A stretch of DNA of 64,000 nucleotides from Malikia granosa. GTDB taxonomy: Bacteria; Pseudomonadota; Gammaproteobacteria; Burkholderiales; Burkholderiaceae_C. The notes beneath the pieces were generated by a model. The model was given only the letters and a program-made list of their open reading frames with translations. It was not told the origin of the DNA and searched no databases. Positions 29,220 to 38,121 of the stretch are shown one piece after another. Within the stretch, counting starts at the first letter, position 1. Every line of letters begins with the position of its first letter. The stretch is from NCBI RefSeq assembly GCF_002980595.1, contig NZ_PVLQ01000008.1:124001-188000 (forward strand), given 5' to 3'. Position numbers and translations under genes: made by a program.

Positions 29220-29836
29220 TCCTGATCAACCTGTTGCCGCATCGCGAGGCCGCGCGCAAGCGGCGTCGCGAGCTGTTCCTGCTCGAGCTCCTGCTGGCCT
29301 TGCTGGCCGGCCTGCTGCTGGCCGGCGCCGTGGCGCTGTCCTACCAGGCGCGCATCGATGCCCAGCGCGACCGCAACGACCTGTTCCGCGCCGAGATCGC
29401 GCTGCTCGATGCGCAGATCAAGGAAGTTGCCAGCCTCAAGACCCAGGTCGAGGCCCTCAAGGCGCGCCAGCAGGCGGTCGAGCGGCTGCAGGCCGATCGC
29501 AACCTGCCGGTCCACCTGCTCGAGGAAATGGTCAAGCAGGTGCCCGATGGCGTCTACCTGAGTTCGCTCAAGCAGGAAGGCTCGAGCATCATCATCGCCG
29601 GCATGGCCCAGTCGCAGGAGCGTGTTTCTGAGCTGTTGCGCAACCTGGGCAACCGCAGCGCCTGGCTGCGTCAGCCGCAGCTGGTCGAGATCGTCGCGGG
29701 CGAGGTCAACGTGCCCCAGCGCGGCATCCGGCGCGTGTCCAACTTCTCGATCCGCGTCGCGCTGGTGCCCAGCCAGCCAGCCGAGACCAACCCGTCTGCG
29801 CCCAAGCCCGATGCCGCTGCGGCCGGCAAGGTCTGA
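29216..29836 (+). CDS. pilN: Type IV pilus assembly protein PilN
   Basis: Inner membrane protein of the alignment complex. The 206-residue protein has the conserved cytoplasmic N-terminus ILINLLPHREAAR that docks into PilM, then a single transmembrane helix (LLLALLAGLLLAGAVALSY), a periplasmic coiled coil and a ferredoxin-like domain. The start at 29216 is fixed by the 4-base overlap with pilM. Confidence 0.93.
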   Translation: MILINLLPHREAARKRRRELFLLELLLALLAGLLLAGAVALSYQARIDAQRDRNDLFRAEIALLDAQIKEVASLKTQVEALKARQQAVERLQADRNLPVHLLEEMVKQVPDGVYLSSLKQEGSSIIIAGMAQSQERVSELLRNLGNRSAWLRQPQLVEIVAGEVNVPQRGIRRVSNFSIRVALVPSQPAETNPSAPKPDAAAAGKV

Positions 29837-29846
29837 GGAGGAAGCG

Positions 29847-30539
29847 ATGGCCAAACCCAAGCCCAAGTCGTCTGTCGATTTCGCCCTCTGGCGCGAGCGG
29901 CTGCGCCAGGATTTCTCGAACCTTGATCGCAGCGACCCGTCGCGCTGGCCACCCTTGCCGCGCTACCTGCTGCTGGGCGCCACCGTGGTGCTGGTCTTCG
30001 TGGCGCTCTGGTATGGCTGGCTCAGCAGCCGGGCCGATGAGCTCGAGGCCGAACGGCGGCAGGAAGTCGATCTGCGCGTCACCTACACCAGCAAGCTGGC
30101 CCAGGCGGTCAATCTCGAGGTGCTCAAGCTCCAGCTCGAACAGGTCCAGGTCTATGTCAACCAGCTCGAGAAGCAGCTGCCGAGCAAGGCCGAAATGGAT
30201 GCCCTGCTGTCCGACATCAACCAGGCCGGTCTCGGACGCAGCCTGCAGTTCGAGCTGTTCCGGCCCGGCAGCGTGAACGTGCAGGAATACTATGCCGAGC
30301 AGCCGATCGCCCTGCGCGTCAGCGGCGGCTACCACGACATCGCGCTGTTCGCTGCCGACATCGCCGCGCTGTCGCGCATCGTCACGCTCAACGACCTCAG
30401 CATCGCTCCGGTCGCCAACAAGCCCAACCTGCTGACCTTGGAGGCCACGGCCAAGACCTTTCGCTACCTGGATCCCGACGAGGTGCTGGTCCAGCAGGCC
30501 GCCGCCAAGGCTGCCGCGAAAAAGGGGAAGCAGAAATGA
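29847..30539 (+). CDS. pilO: Type IV pilus assembly protein PilO
   Basis: Inner membrane partner of PilN. The 230-residue protein has a cytoplasmic N-terminus, a transmembrane helix (YLLLGATVVLVFVALWYGWL), a coiled coil (about 70-130) and a periplasmic ferredoxin-like domain with the typical QEYYAEQPIALRVSGGYHDIALF strand. ATG 29847 has a GGAGGAAG ribosome-binding site. Its stop overlaps the pilP start. Confidence 0.93.
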   Translation: MAKPKPKSSVDFALWRERLRQDFSNLDRSDPSRWPPLPRYLLLGATVVLVFVALWYGWLSSRADELEAERRQEVDLRVTYTSKLAQAVNLEVLKLQLEQVQVYVNQLEKQLPSKAEMDALLSDINQAGLGRSLQFELFRPGSVNVQEYYAEQPIALRVSGGYHDIALFAADIAALSRIVTLNDLSIAPVANKPNLLTLEATAKTFRYLDPDEVLVQQAAAKAAAKKGKQK

Positions 30540-31087
30540 AGCCGATCCATCCCGTTCCGCTTGGCTCCGCCCTGGGCCTGGTCCTGCTGCTGGCCGCCTG
30601 TGGCCAGACCGCCCAGGACGAGATCCGGCAATGGATGGCCGAGCAGCGCCAGGCCGTCTCGCCCCAGGTCGAACCGATACCCGAGCCGACCCGCTTCGTG
30701 CCGCAGGCCTACGGATCCGAATCGGTGCTGCCGCCCTTCAGTGCCGAGAAGCTGTTCGTCGCCCTGCGCAGCGAGAGCGCCTCGGGTGCCGGCAGCGCCC
30801 TGATCCGGGCCGAGCTCAACCGGCGCAAGGAGCCGCTCGAGTTCATCCCGCTCGATGCCATGTCCATGGTCGGCTTGCTCGACCGGCGCGGCCGCCGGGT
30901 GGCACTGGTGCGGGTGGACAAGCTGCTCTACCAGGTCGGCGTCGGCCAGTATTTGGGACAGAACTTTGGTCGCGTCATGAAGATCAGCGAGCACGAGATC
31001 GCCTTGCGCGAGATCGTTCAGGACGCCGCCGGCGACTGGGTCGAGCGCCCGGTCACGCTGCAGCTACAGGAGGAGACCCGCAAATGA
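30536..31087 (+). CDS. pilP: Type IV pilus lipoprotein PilP
   Basis: Inner membrane lipoprotein linking PilNO to the PilQ secretin. The 183-residue precursor has the lipobox LAAC (Cys near residue 22), an unstructured linker and the C-terminal HR domain with the pattern GLLDRRGRRVALVRVDKLLYQVGVGQYLG. Four-base overlaps with pilO and pilQ show tight operon organisation. Confidence 0.93.
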   Translation: MKPIHPVPLGSALGLVLLLAACGQTAQDEIRQWMAEQRQAVSPQVEPIPEPTRFVPQAYGSESVLPPFSAEKLFVALRSESASGAGSALIRAELNRRKEPLEFIPLDAMSMVGLLDRRGRRVALVRVDKLLYQVGVGQYLGQNFGRVMKISEHEIALREIVQDAAGDWVERPVTLQLQEETRK

Positions 31088-32982
31088 AGCATACCCAGAA
31101 ACCGACGGCGGGCCGGATCGGCTGGCACAGCCTGCTGCTGCTGACCCTGTTGTCATCCGGCCTGGTGCAGGCCGAACTCGCGGTCGATCGCACCACGGCC
31201 ACGGTCCAGGACCGCGCGGGCATCCTGCGCCGCCCTGCTATCGCTGCGGTCAAGCCGGTCCTTGCCGAAGGCATAGACAACGTGGTGCTGCCGCTGCAGG
31301 ACGTGGATTTCCGTCGCGGCCCCGATGGGGCCGGCCGCGTGCTCGTGAGTCTCGCCAGCAGCCAGGTCGGGGTCGATGTGCATCAGCAGGGCAACAAGCT
31401 GGTGGTCGACTTTCTCAAGACCTCGCTGTCCGAGGGCTTGCGTCGTCGTCTCGATGTCACCGACTTCGGCACCCCGGTGCAGAGCGTCAGCACGAGCCAG
31501 GTCGGCGACCGCGTGCGCATGGTGGTCGAGGCCCGGGGGCGCTGGGAGCACAGCGCCTACCAGACCGACAAGCAGTTCGTGCTCGAGCTGCGCGAGCCCA
31601 AGGTTGATCCGAACAAGCTGACCCAGGGGCCGGGCTATGCCGGCGAGAAGCTGACGCTGAATTTCCAGAACATCGAGGTCAGGTCGCTGCTGCAGGTGAT
31701 CGCCGACTTCACCAACTTCAACATCGTGAGCTCGGACACGGTGACCGGCAACGTCACGCTGCGGCTCAAGGACGTGCCCTGGGACCAGGCACTCGACATC
31801 ATCCTGCAGGCCAAGGGCCTGGGCATGCGCAAGACCGGCAACGTGATCTGGGTCGCGCCCAAGGACGAGATCGCCGCGCGCGAGAAGCAGGAGTTCGAGG
31901 CCAAGGCGGCGCTGCAGACCCTCGAGCCGGTGCGCACCCAGTCCTTCCAGATGAACTACGCCAAGGCGGTCGACATCGCGTCCCAGCTGCGTGGCGAAGT
32001 GCTCGGCCAGCAGGGTACGAGCGTCACGGCTGCGGGCGCTCGATTGCTGTCGCCGCGCGGCAGCGCCGTGCCCGAGCCGCGCACCAACCAGCTGTTCGTG
32101 ACCGACATCCCGTCGCGGCTCGAGGCGGTGCAGGATCTGATCAAGAAGCTCGACATCCCGGTGCGCCAGGTCATGATCGAGGCCCGCATCGTCGAGGCCA
32201 GCGACACCTTCGGCCGCTCGCTCGGCGTCAAGCTCGGCGGTAGCGACCTGCGCGGCATCCGCGGCGGCGATGCCGGCTATTCGATCGGCGGCGGCAACCG
32301 GGCCGCCTTCGGTGGCAGCTATGACGCGGTCTCGGCGACCACGCTCGAGCGGGCCAATGCCCTGACCTCGGCCAATACCCAGTTCGTCAACCTGCCGGCG
32401 CTCGCGATCGGGACCACCACCCCGCCCGCGTTCGCGCTGTCGCTGTTCAGCCCGACCGCCAACCGCTTCCTCGACCTCGAGATCTCGGCCCTGCAGGCCG
32501 ATGGCAAGGGCAAGGTGGTCGCGAGCCCGCGCGTCATCACCGCCGACCAGACCCAGGCCGAGATCGAGCAGGGCGTCGACATTCCCTACCAGGCCGCTGC
32601 CGGCGTGACCGGAGCGACGACGGTGCAGTTCCGCAAGGCCAGCCTGCGGCTGACGGTGACGCCGCAGATCACGCCCGACGGCGGCATCATCCTCAACGTC
32701 GAGGTCGCCAAGGACACTCCCGGCACGGTCTACAACGGCGGCGTGGCGATCAACACCAAGCGCGTCAAGACCAATGTGCTGGTCGAGAACGGCGGCACCG
32801 TGGTCATCGGCGGCATCTTCAGCTCGACCGAACAGGAAGATATCAACAAGGTGCCCTTGCTCGGCGACATCCCGATTGCCGGCAACCTGTTCAAGAACCG
32901 CACGCTCAAGACTGAAAAGACCGAGCTGCTGGTGTTCCTGACGCCGCGCACCCTGTCCGATGTCATCACCACGGCGCGCTGA
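31084..32982 (+). CDS. pilQ: Type IV pilus secretin PilQ
   Basis: Outer membrane secretin through which the pilus passes. The 632-residue precursor has a signal peptide ending VQA, one AMIN domain (about 50-150), secretin N domains (ENIEVRSLLQVIADFTNFNIV-type segment from about 195) and a C-terminal secretin core. The core carries VPLLGDIPIAGNLFKN and ends TELLVFLTPRTL. The start is set by overlap with pilP. Many homologues have two AMIN domains; only one is evident here. Confidence 0.95.
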   Translation: MKHTQKPTAGRIGWHSLLLLTLLSSGLVQAELAVDRTTATVQDRAGILRRPAIAAVKPVLAEGIDNVVLPLQDVDFRRGPDGAGRVLVSLASSQVGVDVHQQGNKLVVDFLKTSLSEGLRRRLDVTDFGTPVQSVSTSQVGDRVRMVVEARGRWEHSAYQTDKQFVLELREPKVDPNKLTQGPGYAGEKLTLNFQNIEVRSLLQVIADFTNFNIVSSDTVTGNVTLRLKDVPWDQALDIILQAKGLGMRKTGNVIWVAPKDEIAAREKQEFEAKAALQTLEPVRTQSFQMNYAKAVDIASQLRGEVLGQQGTSVTAAGARLLSPRGSAVPEPRTNQLFVTDIPSRLEAVQDLIKKLDIPVRQVMIEARIVEASDTFGRSLGVKLGGSDLRGIRGGDAGYSIGGGNRAAFGGSYDAVSATTLERANALTSANTQFVNLPALAIGTTTPPAFALSLFSPTANRFLDLEISALQADGKGKVVASPRVITADQTQAEIEQGVDIPYQAAAGVTGATTVQFRKASLRLTVTPQITPDGGIILNVEVAKDTPGTVYNGGVAINTKRVKTNVLVENGGTVVIGGIFSSTEQEDINKVPLLGDIPIAGNLFKNRTLKTEKTELLVFLTPRTLSDVITTAR

Positions 32983-33004
32983 GCCTGCACGAAGGGGAAA
33001 GAAC

Positions 33005-35116
33005 ATGAAGATGTTTCAATGGCTTGTGACTCTGCTCATGCTGGCTGCGCTGGCGGCTTGCGGTGGCGGTGGGGGGAGTGCGGGAACCCAGATGGTCGGC
33101 GCGGAGACCGGGACTGGTGCCGGTACGGGAACCGGTTCGGTTGCGAGTGCTGCCATGACCCTGCAGCTGGTTGATGCGACCGGTGCCGCCCTGGCATCGC
33201 CCAGCTTGTCGCAGACTGAAGCGCGCAATCTGAAGGTCACGCTGAAGAACGCCGTCGGGACGGTACAGGCCTTCAAGCGGGTCGCCGTCACGCTCGACAG
33301 CCCGTTTGCTGTCTTGACTCCCCAGTCCGGCACGCAGTTGACCGATGCCGCTGGCGTGGCGGTATTCGCAATCGCTCCTGCTTCGGTCACTTCGAGCGGT
33401 GCGGTCACCGCCACTGCCAAGGCCAGCGTCGATGGCGCCGAAGTCTCGAAGACGCTGGACCTGCAGATCACGGCAGGCAATGTGGCCCTGTCGGGCCTGG
33501 CGGTCACGCCAGCGTCGGTCCAGCTTGGCCAGTCGGTGAACGTCAGCGTCAATGCCAGCGTCAACGGCCAGCCCGCCGCGTCCAACTCGGTGACGGTGGC
33601 TATCACCAGCACTTGCGGCACCGTGTCGCCCGCCTCGGCTCAGGTCGACGGCAACGGCAAGGCATCGGCGGTGATCCAGACCACGGTTTCGGGCAGTTGT
33701 TCGGTCGCGGCCACCACTGCGGGGGTCGCATCGCCCGCGACGGCCAGCTACACGGTGACCACCGCACCCGTGACCGGCATCCAGTTCGTGCAGGTCAGTC
33801 CTTCCGTCATCTATCAGCAGGACTCGGTGGGGGCCAACAGTTCGATCGTGAAGTTCAAGGTCATCGACTCCAACGGCAATCCGGTCAGTGGTCAGACAGT
33901 CAACGCCGCCTTGATCAACCCGACCGGAGGCGTACATTTCTGCGACGCTGCCGCCGTCGCAGGCTCCGCCGTGTCGGCGGCACCGAGCGGTGAGGTCAGC
34001 TTCTCGGTCTGCTCCGGCACCCAGCCCGAGACCGTGCAGGTGCGCGCGACGCTGGCCGGTGCCAGCGGCATCTTCACCGACTCGAACATCCTGACGGTGC
34101 AGACCGGGCTGCCGACGCAGCGGTTCTTTGACATCGCTGCGGATCGGCTGAACCTCTACTGTGGTGGCTATTTCACCAGTAAAGTGAACAATGACTTCAC
34201 AAACATCACTGTCAACTTGGCTGATCGCCAGGGAAATCCGGTGCCAAATGGCACGCCGCTGGCCTTGGTGACCGAAGGCGGGCAGATCAATTCGTCGAAT
34301 GTCAGCAGTTGCCTGATTGATGGCGGCGCCTGCACGGTCAAATTGCTGTGTCAGGATTACCGGCCGCTCGGCTCCCTAAATTTAAATGGTAGCCCGCTTG
34401 GTGATCCGCGTCCGGGTCGGGTCACCGTGCTGGCGATGGCCGACGGCGAAGAGTCCTTCATCGATGCGAACAACAACAACCGATACGACCCCGGCGAGCT
34501 GTTCGAAGACCTCGGCGCACCTTTCATGGACAAGAACGAGGATGGCCTCCTGACTCTGGCCTATAAGAACCGCATCACTAATACCGATGAGGGCGAGGTG
34601 AGCTATCCGATCGCCGCAGAAGCGAAAGGTAGCTTGGCCTGTCCCGCTAATTCGAATGTTTGGCTGTCACAACCGGGCACTTGCAACGGCGTCTGGAATG
34701 GCAGCGGCACCAAGCCGGACGGCAGTCGCTACACGCCGACCAAGGTGCGGCGGTCGATCGTGATCGTGTTCTCGGGCGGCGAGATCGGGTTGCCCGGCCA
34801 GTACGACGCCAGTATTCCGTTGGCCAGTCGGACCGCTGTGCTTTTCAGCTCAAGGAATTCCATCGTCGCCAGGCTGGCTGACCTGGATGGCAATCCGCTG
34901 CCGGCCGATGCCACGCTTGGCGTGACAGTGCGCAAGCCCGATACGAGTAATTGCACGGCCAAGCTGCTGGACTCGGTGATCGGCAACAGCACCGAGCCGA
35001 CCGTGCATGAGGCGATCCTCGAGAAATGCTCGGGTGGCGAGACGATTGAATTCACCGTGGTGGTCACTTCGGCCTCCGCCAGCAAGACCAGCATGTTCAC
35101 GGTGACGGTGCCTTGA
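33005..35116 (+). CDS. Putative lipoprotein with bacterial Ig-like (Big-1/invasin-type) repeats
   Basis: 703-residue protein with a lipoprotein signal (LAALAAC) followed by a GGGGGS and TGTGAGTGTGS linker. Several repeats then show the Big_1 pattern, such as LKVTLKNAVGTVQAFKRVAVTLDS and DSNGNPVSGQTVNAALINPTGG. A loop with calcium-site character (DANNNNRYDPGE and DKNEDGLLT) lies around residues 490-520. It starts 22 bases after pilQ with GAAGGGGAAAG upstream, so it is probably in the pil operon. Bases about 34140-34700 are noticeably less GC-rich than the neighbours. A surface or periplasmic structural or adhesive role is an inference. Confidence 0.7.
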   Translation: MKMFQWLVTLLMLAALAACGGGGGSAGTQMVGAETGTGAGTGTGSVASAAMTLQLVDATGAALASPSLSQTEARNLKVTLKNAVGTVQAFKRVAVTLDSPFAVLTPQSGTQLTDAAGVAVFAIAPASVTSSGAVTATAKASVDGAEVSKTLDLQITAGNVALSGLAVTPASVQLGQSVNVSVNASVNGQPAASNSVTVAITSTCGTVSPASAQVDGNGKASAVIQTTVSGSCSVAATTAGVASPATASYTVTTAPVTGIQFVQVSPSVIYQQDSVGANSSIVKFKVIDSNGNPVSGQTVNAALINPTGGVHFCDAAAVAGSAVSAAPSGEVSFSVCSGTQPETVQVRATLAGASGIFTDSNILTVQTGLPTQRFFDIAADRLNLYCGGYFTSKVNNDFTNITVNLADRQGNPVPNGTPLALVTEGGQINSSNVSSCLIDGGACTVKLLCQDYRPLGSLNLNGSPLGDPRPGRVTVLAMADGEESFIDANNNNRYDPGELFEDLGAPFMDKNEDGLLTLAYKNRITNTDEGEVSYPIAAEAKGSLACPANSNVWLSQPGTCNGVWNGSGTKPDGSRYTPTKVRRSIVIVFSGGEIGLPGQYDASIPLASRTAVLFSSRNSIVARLADLDGNPLPADATLGVTVRKPDTSNCTAKLLDSVIGNSTEPTVHEAILEKCSGGETIEFTVVVTSASASKTSMFTVTVP

Positions 35117-35137
35117 TACGGATGGGCCTGCCCCAGG

Positions 35138-35177
35138 GGGCATCGGGTTACACTCGCAAGCCGTGATCCCGATGCCC
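35138..35177. other. Stem-loop between the Ig-like lipoprotein gene and aroK
   Basis: GGGCATCGGG (35138-35147) and CCCGATGCCC (35168-35177) form a perfect 10-bp inverted repeat with a 20-base loop, ending 24 bases before the aroK GTG. No T-run follows. It may be a processing site or a weak attenuator separating pil from aro expression. Confidence 0.4.
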
Positions 35178-35201
35178 GGGCCTGCCGCTTGAGCAGGGCG
35201 G

Positions 35202-35771
35202 GTGCGTTCAATTGCCCCTCTACCAGACCTTGCTCTCTTGACCATCGTCCTCGTCGGCCTGCCCGGTTCAGGCAAATCCACTGTCGGGCGCCAGCTTGCC
35301 CGGCGCCTGGCCATTCCCTTCGTCGATTCCGACCAGGTGATCGAGCAGCGCCTGGGCTGCTCGATCCGCGAGTTCTTCGAGCGCGAGGGCGAGGCGCGCT
35401 TTCGCGACATCGAGCAGGACACGCTCGACGACCTGACCCGGGGCCCGGATGTGGTGCTGTCGACCGGCGGCGGCTCCTGCATGCGCGAGGCCACCCGGGC
35501 TTTCCTGCACGAGCGCGGCCAGGTGATCTACCTGCGCTCGGTGCCGGAGGACATCTACCGCCGCATCAAGCATGACCGCGGCCGTCCGCTGCTGCTGGTC
35601 GCCGATCCCTTGCAGCGGCTGCGCGAGCTCTACGAGGCGCGCGATCCGCAGTACCGCGAGTGCGCGCATTACGTGATCGAGACTGGCCGGCCCTCGGTCG
35701 CGACCCTGGTCAACATGATCGTGATGCAGCTGGAGCTGGCTGGCAAGCTGCCGGCCCCCGCCCCCCGCTAA
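35202..35771 (+). CDS. aroK: Shikimate kinase
   Basis: Phosphorylates shikimate in aromatic amino acid biosynthesis. The 189-residue protein has Walker A GLPGSGKST, the shikimate-binding DSD and GGG motifs (VDSDQVIE and STGGGSC) and the lid RGRPLL. GTG 35202 is the predicted start; a TTG at 35238 would give a shorter protein beginning just before the first strand. It follows the pil cluster and precedes aroB, the widespread pilQ-aroK-aroB order. Confidence 0.93.
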   Translation: MRSIAPLPDLALLTIVLVGLPGSGKSTVGRQLARRLAIPFVDSDQVIEQRLGCSIREFFEREGEARFRDIEQDTLDDLTRGPDVVLSTGGGSCMREATRAFLHERGQVIYLRSVPEDIYRRIKHDRGRPLLLVADPLQRLRELYEARDPQYRECAHYVIETGRPSVATLVNMIVMQLELAGKLPAPAPR

Positions 35772-35780
35772 ACTAGCGGG

Positions 35781-36938
35781 ATGACCCCAGCCACCCACCA
35801 GCCGTCCGCAGCCGGACAAGTCCATGCTCGCGTCGAGATCGACCTGGGCGAGCGCAGCTACCCGATCCTGATCGGTTCCTCCTTGCTCGACGATCCGGCC
35901 ACCTGGTCCGGCCTGCCCAAGGCCGCCAGCGCGCTGATCGTGACCAACGAGACCGTCGGTCCGCTCTATGCCGCCCGGCTGCAGCAGGCCCTGCGCCCCC
36001 ACTACCCGCAGGTCCATGTGCTGAGCCTGCCCGATGGCGAGGCCTACAAGACCTGGGACTCGCTGAACCTGATCTTCGATGCGCTGCTGTCGCGCGGCTG
36101 CGACCGCAAGACGGTGCTGTTCGCGCTCGGCGGCGGCGTGGTGGGCGACATGACCGGCTTTGCCGCCGCCTGCTACATGCGCGGCGTGCCCTTCGTGCAG
36201 GTGCCGACCACGCTGCTGGCCCAGGTCGATTCCTCGGTCGGCGGCAAGACCGCGATCAACCACCCGCTGGGCAAGAACATGATCGGCGCCTTCTACCAGC
36301 CGGTGCGGGTGGTCTGCGACCTCGACACGCTGCAGACCCTGCCCGAGCGCGAGCTGTCCGCCGGCCTGGCCGAGGTGATCAAGTACGGCCCGATCCACGA
36401 CCTGGCCTTCCTGGACTGGATCGAGGCGAATCTGCCGGCGCTGCGCGCGCGCGAGCCGAAGGCACTGGCCTATGCGGTGCAGCGCAGCTGCGAGATCAAG
36501 GCCGAGGTCGTCGGCCAGGACGAGCGCGAGGCGGGCCTGCGCGCGATCCTTAACTTCGGCCACACCTTCGGTCACGCGATCGAGGCCGGCCTGGGCTATG
36601 GCGAATGGCTGCACGGCGAAGGCGTCGGTTGCGGCATGGTGATGGCCGCGCGCCTGTCGCAGCGTCTTGGCCTGCTGGCCGAGGACAAGGTCGAGCGGCT
36701 GGTGCGGCTGGTCGATGCCGCCGGCCTGCCGGTGCGCGGGCCGCAGCTGAAAGCGGGTCATGGCGAGGATTGCGCGGACTTGCCCAACGCGCAGCGCTAT
36801 CTGCAGCTGATGCGGGTCGACAAGAAGGCCGAGGCCGGCGAGATCAAGTTCGTGCTGGTCGAGGATGCCGGTCGGGCGGTGGTGCGCGGCGCGCCCGACG
36901 CGCTGGTGGCCGAGGTCATCGATGCCTGCTGCGCCTGA
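35781..36938 (+). CDS. aroB: 3-dehydroquinate synthase
   Basis: Second step of the shikimate pathway, NAD- and metal-dependent. The 385-residue protein has the NAD site [13 protein letters not shown], the [22 protein letters not shown] signature and metal-ligand histidines in [14 protein letters not shown] and in the segment around GEWLHGEGV. Nine bases separate it from aroK. Its 3' end overlaps dgt by 17 bases. Confidence 0.96.
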   Translation: MTPATHQPSAAGQVHARVEIDLGERSYPILIGSSLLDDPATWSGLPKAASALIVTNETVGPLYAARLQQALRPHYPQVHVLSLPDGEAYKTWDSLNLIFDALLSRGCDRKTVLFALGGGVVGDMTGFAAACYMRGVPFVQVPTTLLAQVDSSVGGKTAINHPLGKNMIGAFYQPVRVVCDLDTLQTLPERELSAGLAEVIKYGPIHDLAFLDWIEANLPALRAREPKALAYAVQRSCEIKAEVVGQDEREAGLRAILNFGHTFGHAIEAGLGYGEWLHGEGVGCGMVMAARLSQRLGLLAEDKVERLVRLVDAAGLPVRGPQLKAGHGEDCADLPNAQRYLQLMRVDKKAEAGEIKFVLVEDAGRAVVRGAPDALVAEVIDACCA

Positions 36939-38115
36939 GGCGCAGGGCCTGCAAATCTATGCGTGCGATCCCGCACGCACCCAGGGGCGGCGCTTTGCCG
37001 AAGGGCCGGCGCCGACACGCAACGACTTCCAGCGCGACCGCGACCGCATCGTCCATTCGAGCGCGTTCCGGCGCCTGGTCTACAAGACCCAGGTCTTCCT
37101 GAACCACGAGGGCGACCTGTTCCGTACCCGGCTGACCCATTCGCTCGAGGTGGCGCAGCTGGCGCGCAGCATCGCGCGCAGCCTGGGCTTGCACGAGGAC
37201 CTGGTCGAGGCGATCGCGCTCGCGCATGACCTGGGCCATACCCCCTTTGGCCATGCCGGCCAGGATGCACTCAACGCCTGCCTGCAGGGCGACGAGGCGC
37301 AGGCCGCGCCACCCGGGCCGGACGAGCCGCGCGGCGGCTTCGAACACAATATGCAGAGCCTGCGCGTGGTCGATGCGCTCGAGCAGCGCTATCCGGCCTT
37401 CGACGGGCTCAACCTCTGCTTCGAGACGCGCGAGGGCATACTCAAGCATTGTTCGCGCGCCAATGCCGAATGGCTGGAGGCGCGCGAGCCGGGCGGTGTC
37501 GGCCAGCGCTTCCTGCTCGGGCGCTCGCCCTCGCTCGAGGCGCAGCTGGCCAACCTGGCCGACGAGATCGCCTACAACGCACATGACATCGACGACGGGG
37601 TGCGCTCGGGCCTGCTGAGCCTGGAGCAGCTCGAGGCGGTGCCGCTGTTCGATGGTCACCGGCGCGAGGTGCTGGCCGAGTTTCCCGCGCTGCAGGGCCG
37701 GCGCCTGCTCTACGAGGCGATCCGGCGCATGCTGAGCGTGCAGATCTACGACGTGATCGACGCGACCCAGGCGGCCGTGCGAGCGGAGGGGATTGATTCG
37801 CTGGCGGCGGTCAGGGCGGCGCCGGTGCTGGTGCAGTTCTCGCCGGCCATGCGCGAGCAGTCCGCGCAGCTCAAGCGCTTCCTGTTTCGCAACCTCTACC
37901 GCCATCCGCAGGTGCTCGAGACCACTGGCCGCGGTTGCCAGGTGGTCAGCGAGCTTTATGCGGCCTACTGTGCCGAGCCGGCCCAGCTGCCCGATTCGGC
38001 GCGCCGCCCGGGAATGGGCCTGCGGCGCCAGGTGGCCGATTACATCGCCGGCATGACCGACCGCTTCGCGATCCGCGAGCACCAGCGGCTGACCGGTGGC
38101 AGTCCCTTTTTCTGA
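36922..38115 (+). CDS. dgt: dGTPase-like deoxyguanosinetriphosphate triphosphohydrolase (HD domain)
   Basis: Hydrolyses dGTP or other dNTPs to the nucleoside and triphosphate. The 397-residue protein has the HD-domain metal ligands in [29 protein letters not shown] and [12 protein letters not shown], plus the conserved [22 protein letters not shown] segment. ATG 36922 lies inside the end of aroB, consistent with translational coupling. Deoxynucleotide specificity cannot be inferred. Confidence 0.92.
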   Translation: MPAAPEAQGLQIYACDPARTQGRRFAEGPAPTRNDFQRDRDRIVHSSAFRRLVYKTQVFLNHEGDLFRTRLTHSLEVAQLARSIARSLGLHEDLVEAIALAHDLGHTPFGHAGQDALNACLQGDEAQAAPPGPDEPRGGFEHNMQSLRVVDALEQRYPAFDGLNLCFETREGILKHCSRANAEWLEAREPGGVGQRFLLGRSPSLEAQLANLADEIAYNAHDIDDGVRSGLLSLEQLEAVPLFDGHRREVLAEFPALQGRRLLYEAIRRMLSVQIYDVIDATQAAVRAEGIDSLAAVRAAPVLVQFSPAMREQSAQLKRFLFRNLYRHPQVLETTGRGCQVVSELYAAYCAEPAQLPDSARRPGMGLRRQVADYIAGMTDRFAIREHQRLTGGSPFF

Positions 38116-38121
38116 CATCCG

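Noticed and set aside
33065-33160. Gly/Thr-rich stretch after the lipobox as an RTX or collagen-like repeat
   Set aside because: It is too short and lacks the nonapeptide period; it reads as a flexible lipoprotein linker.
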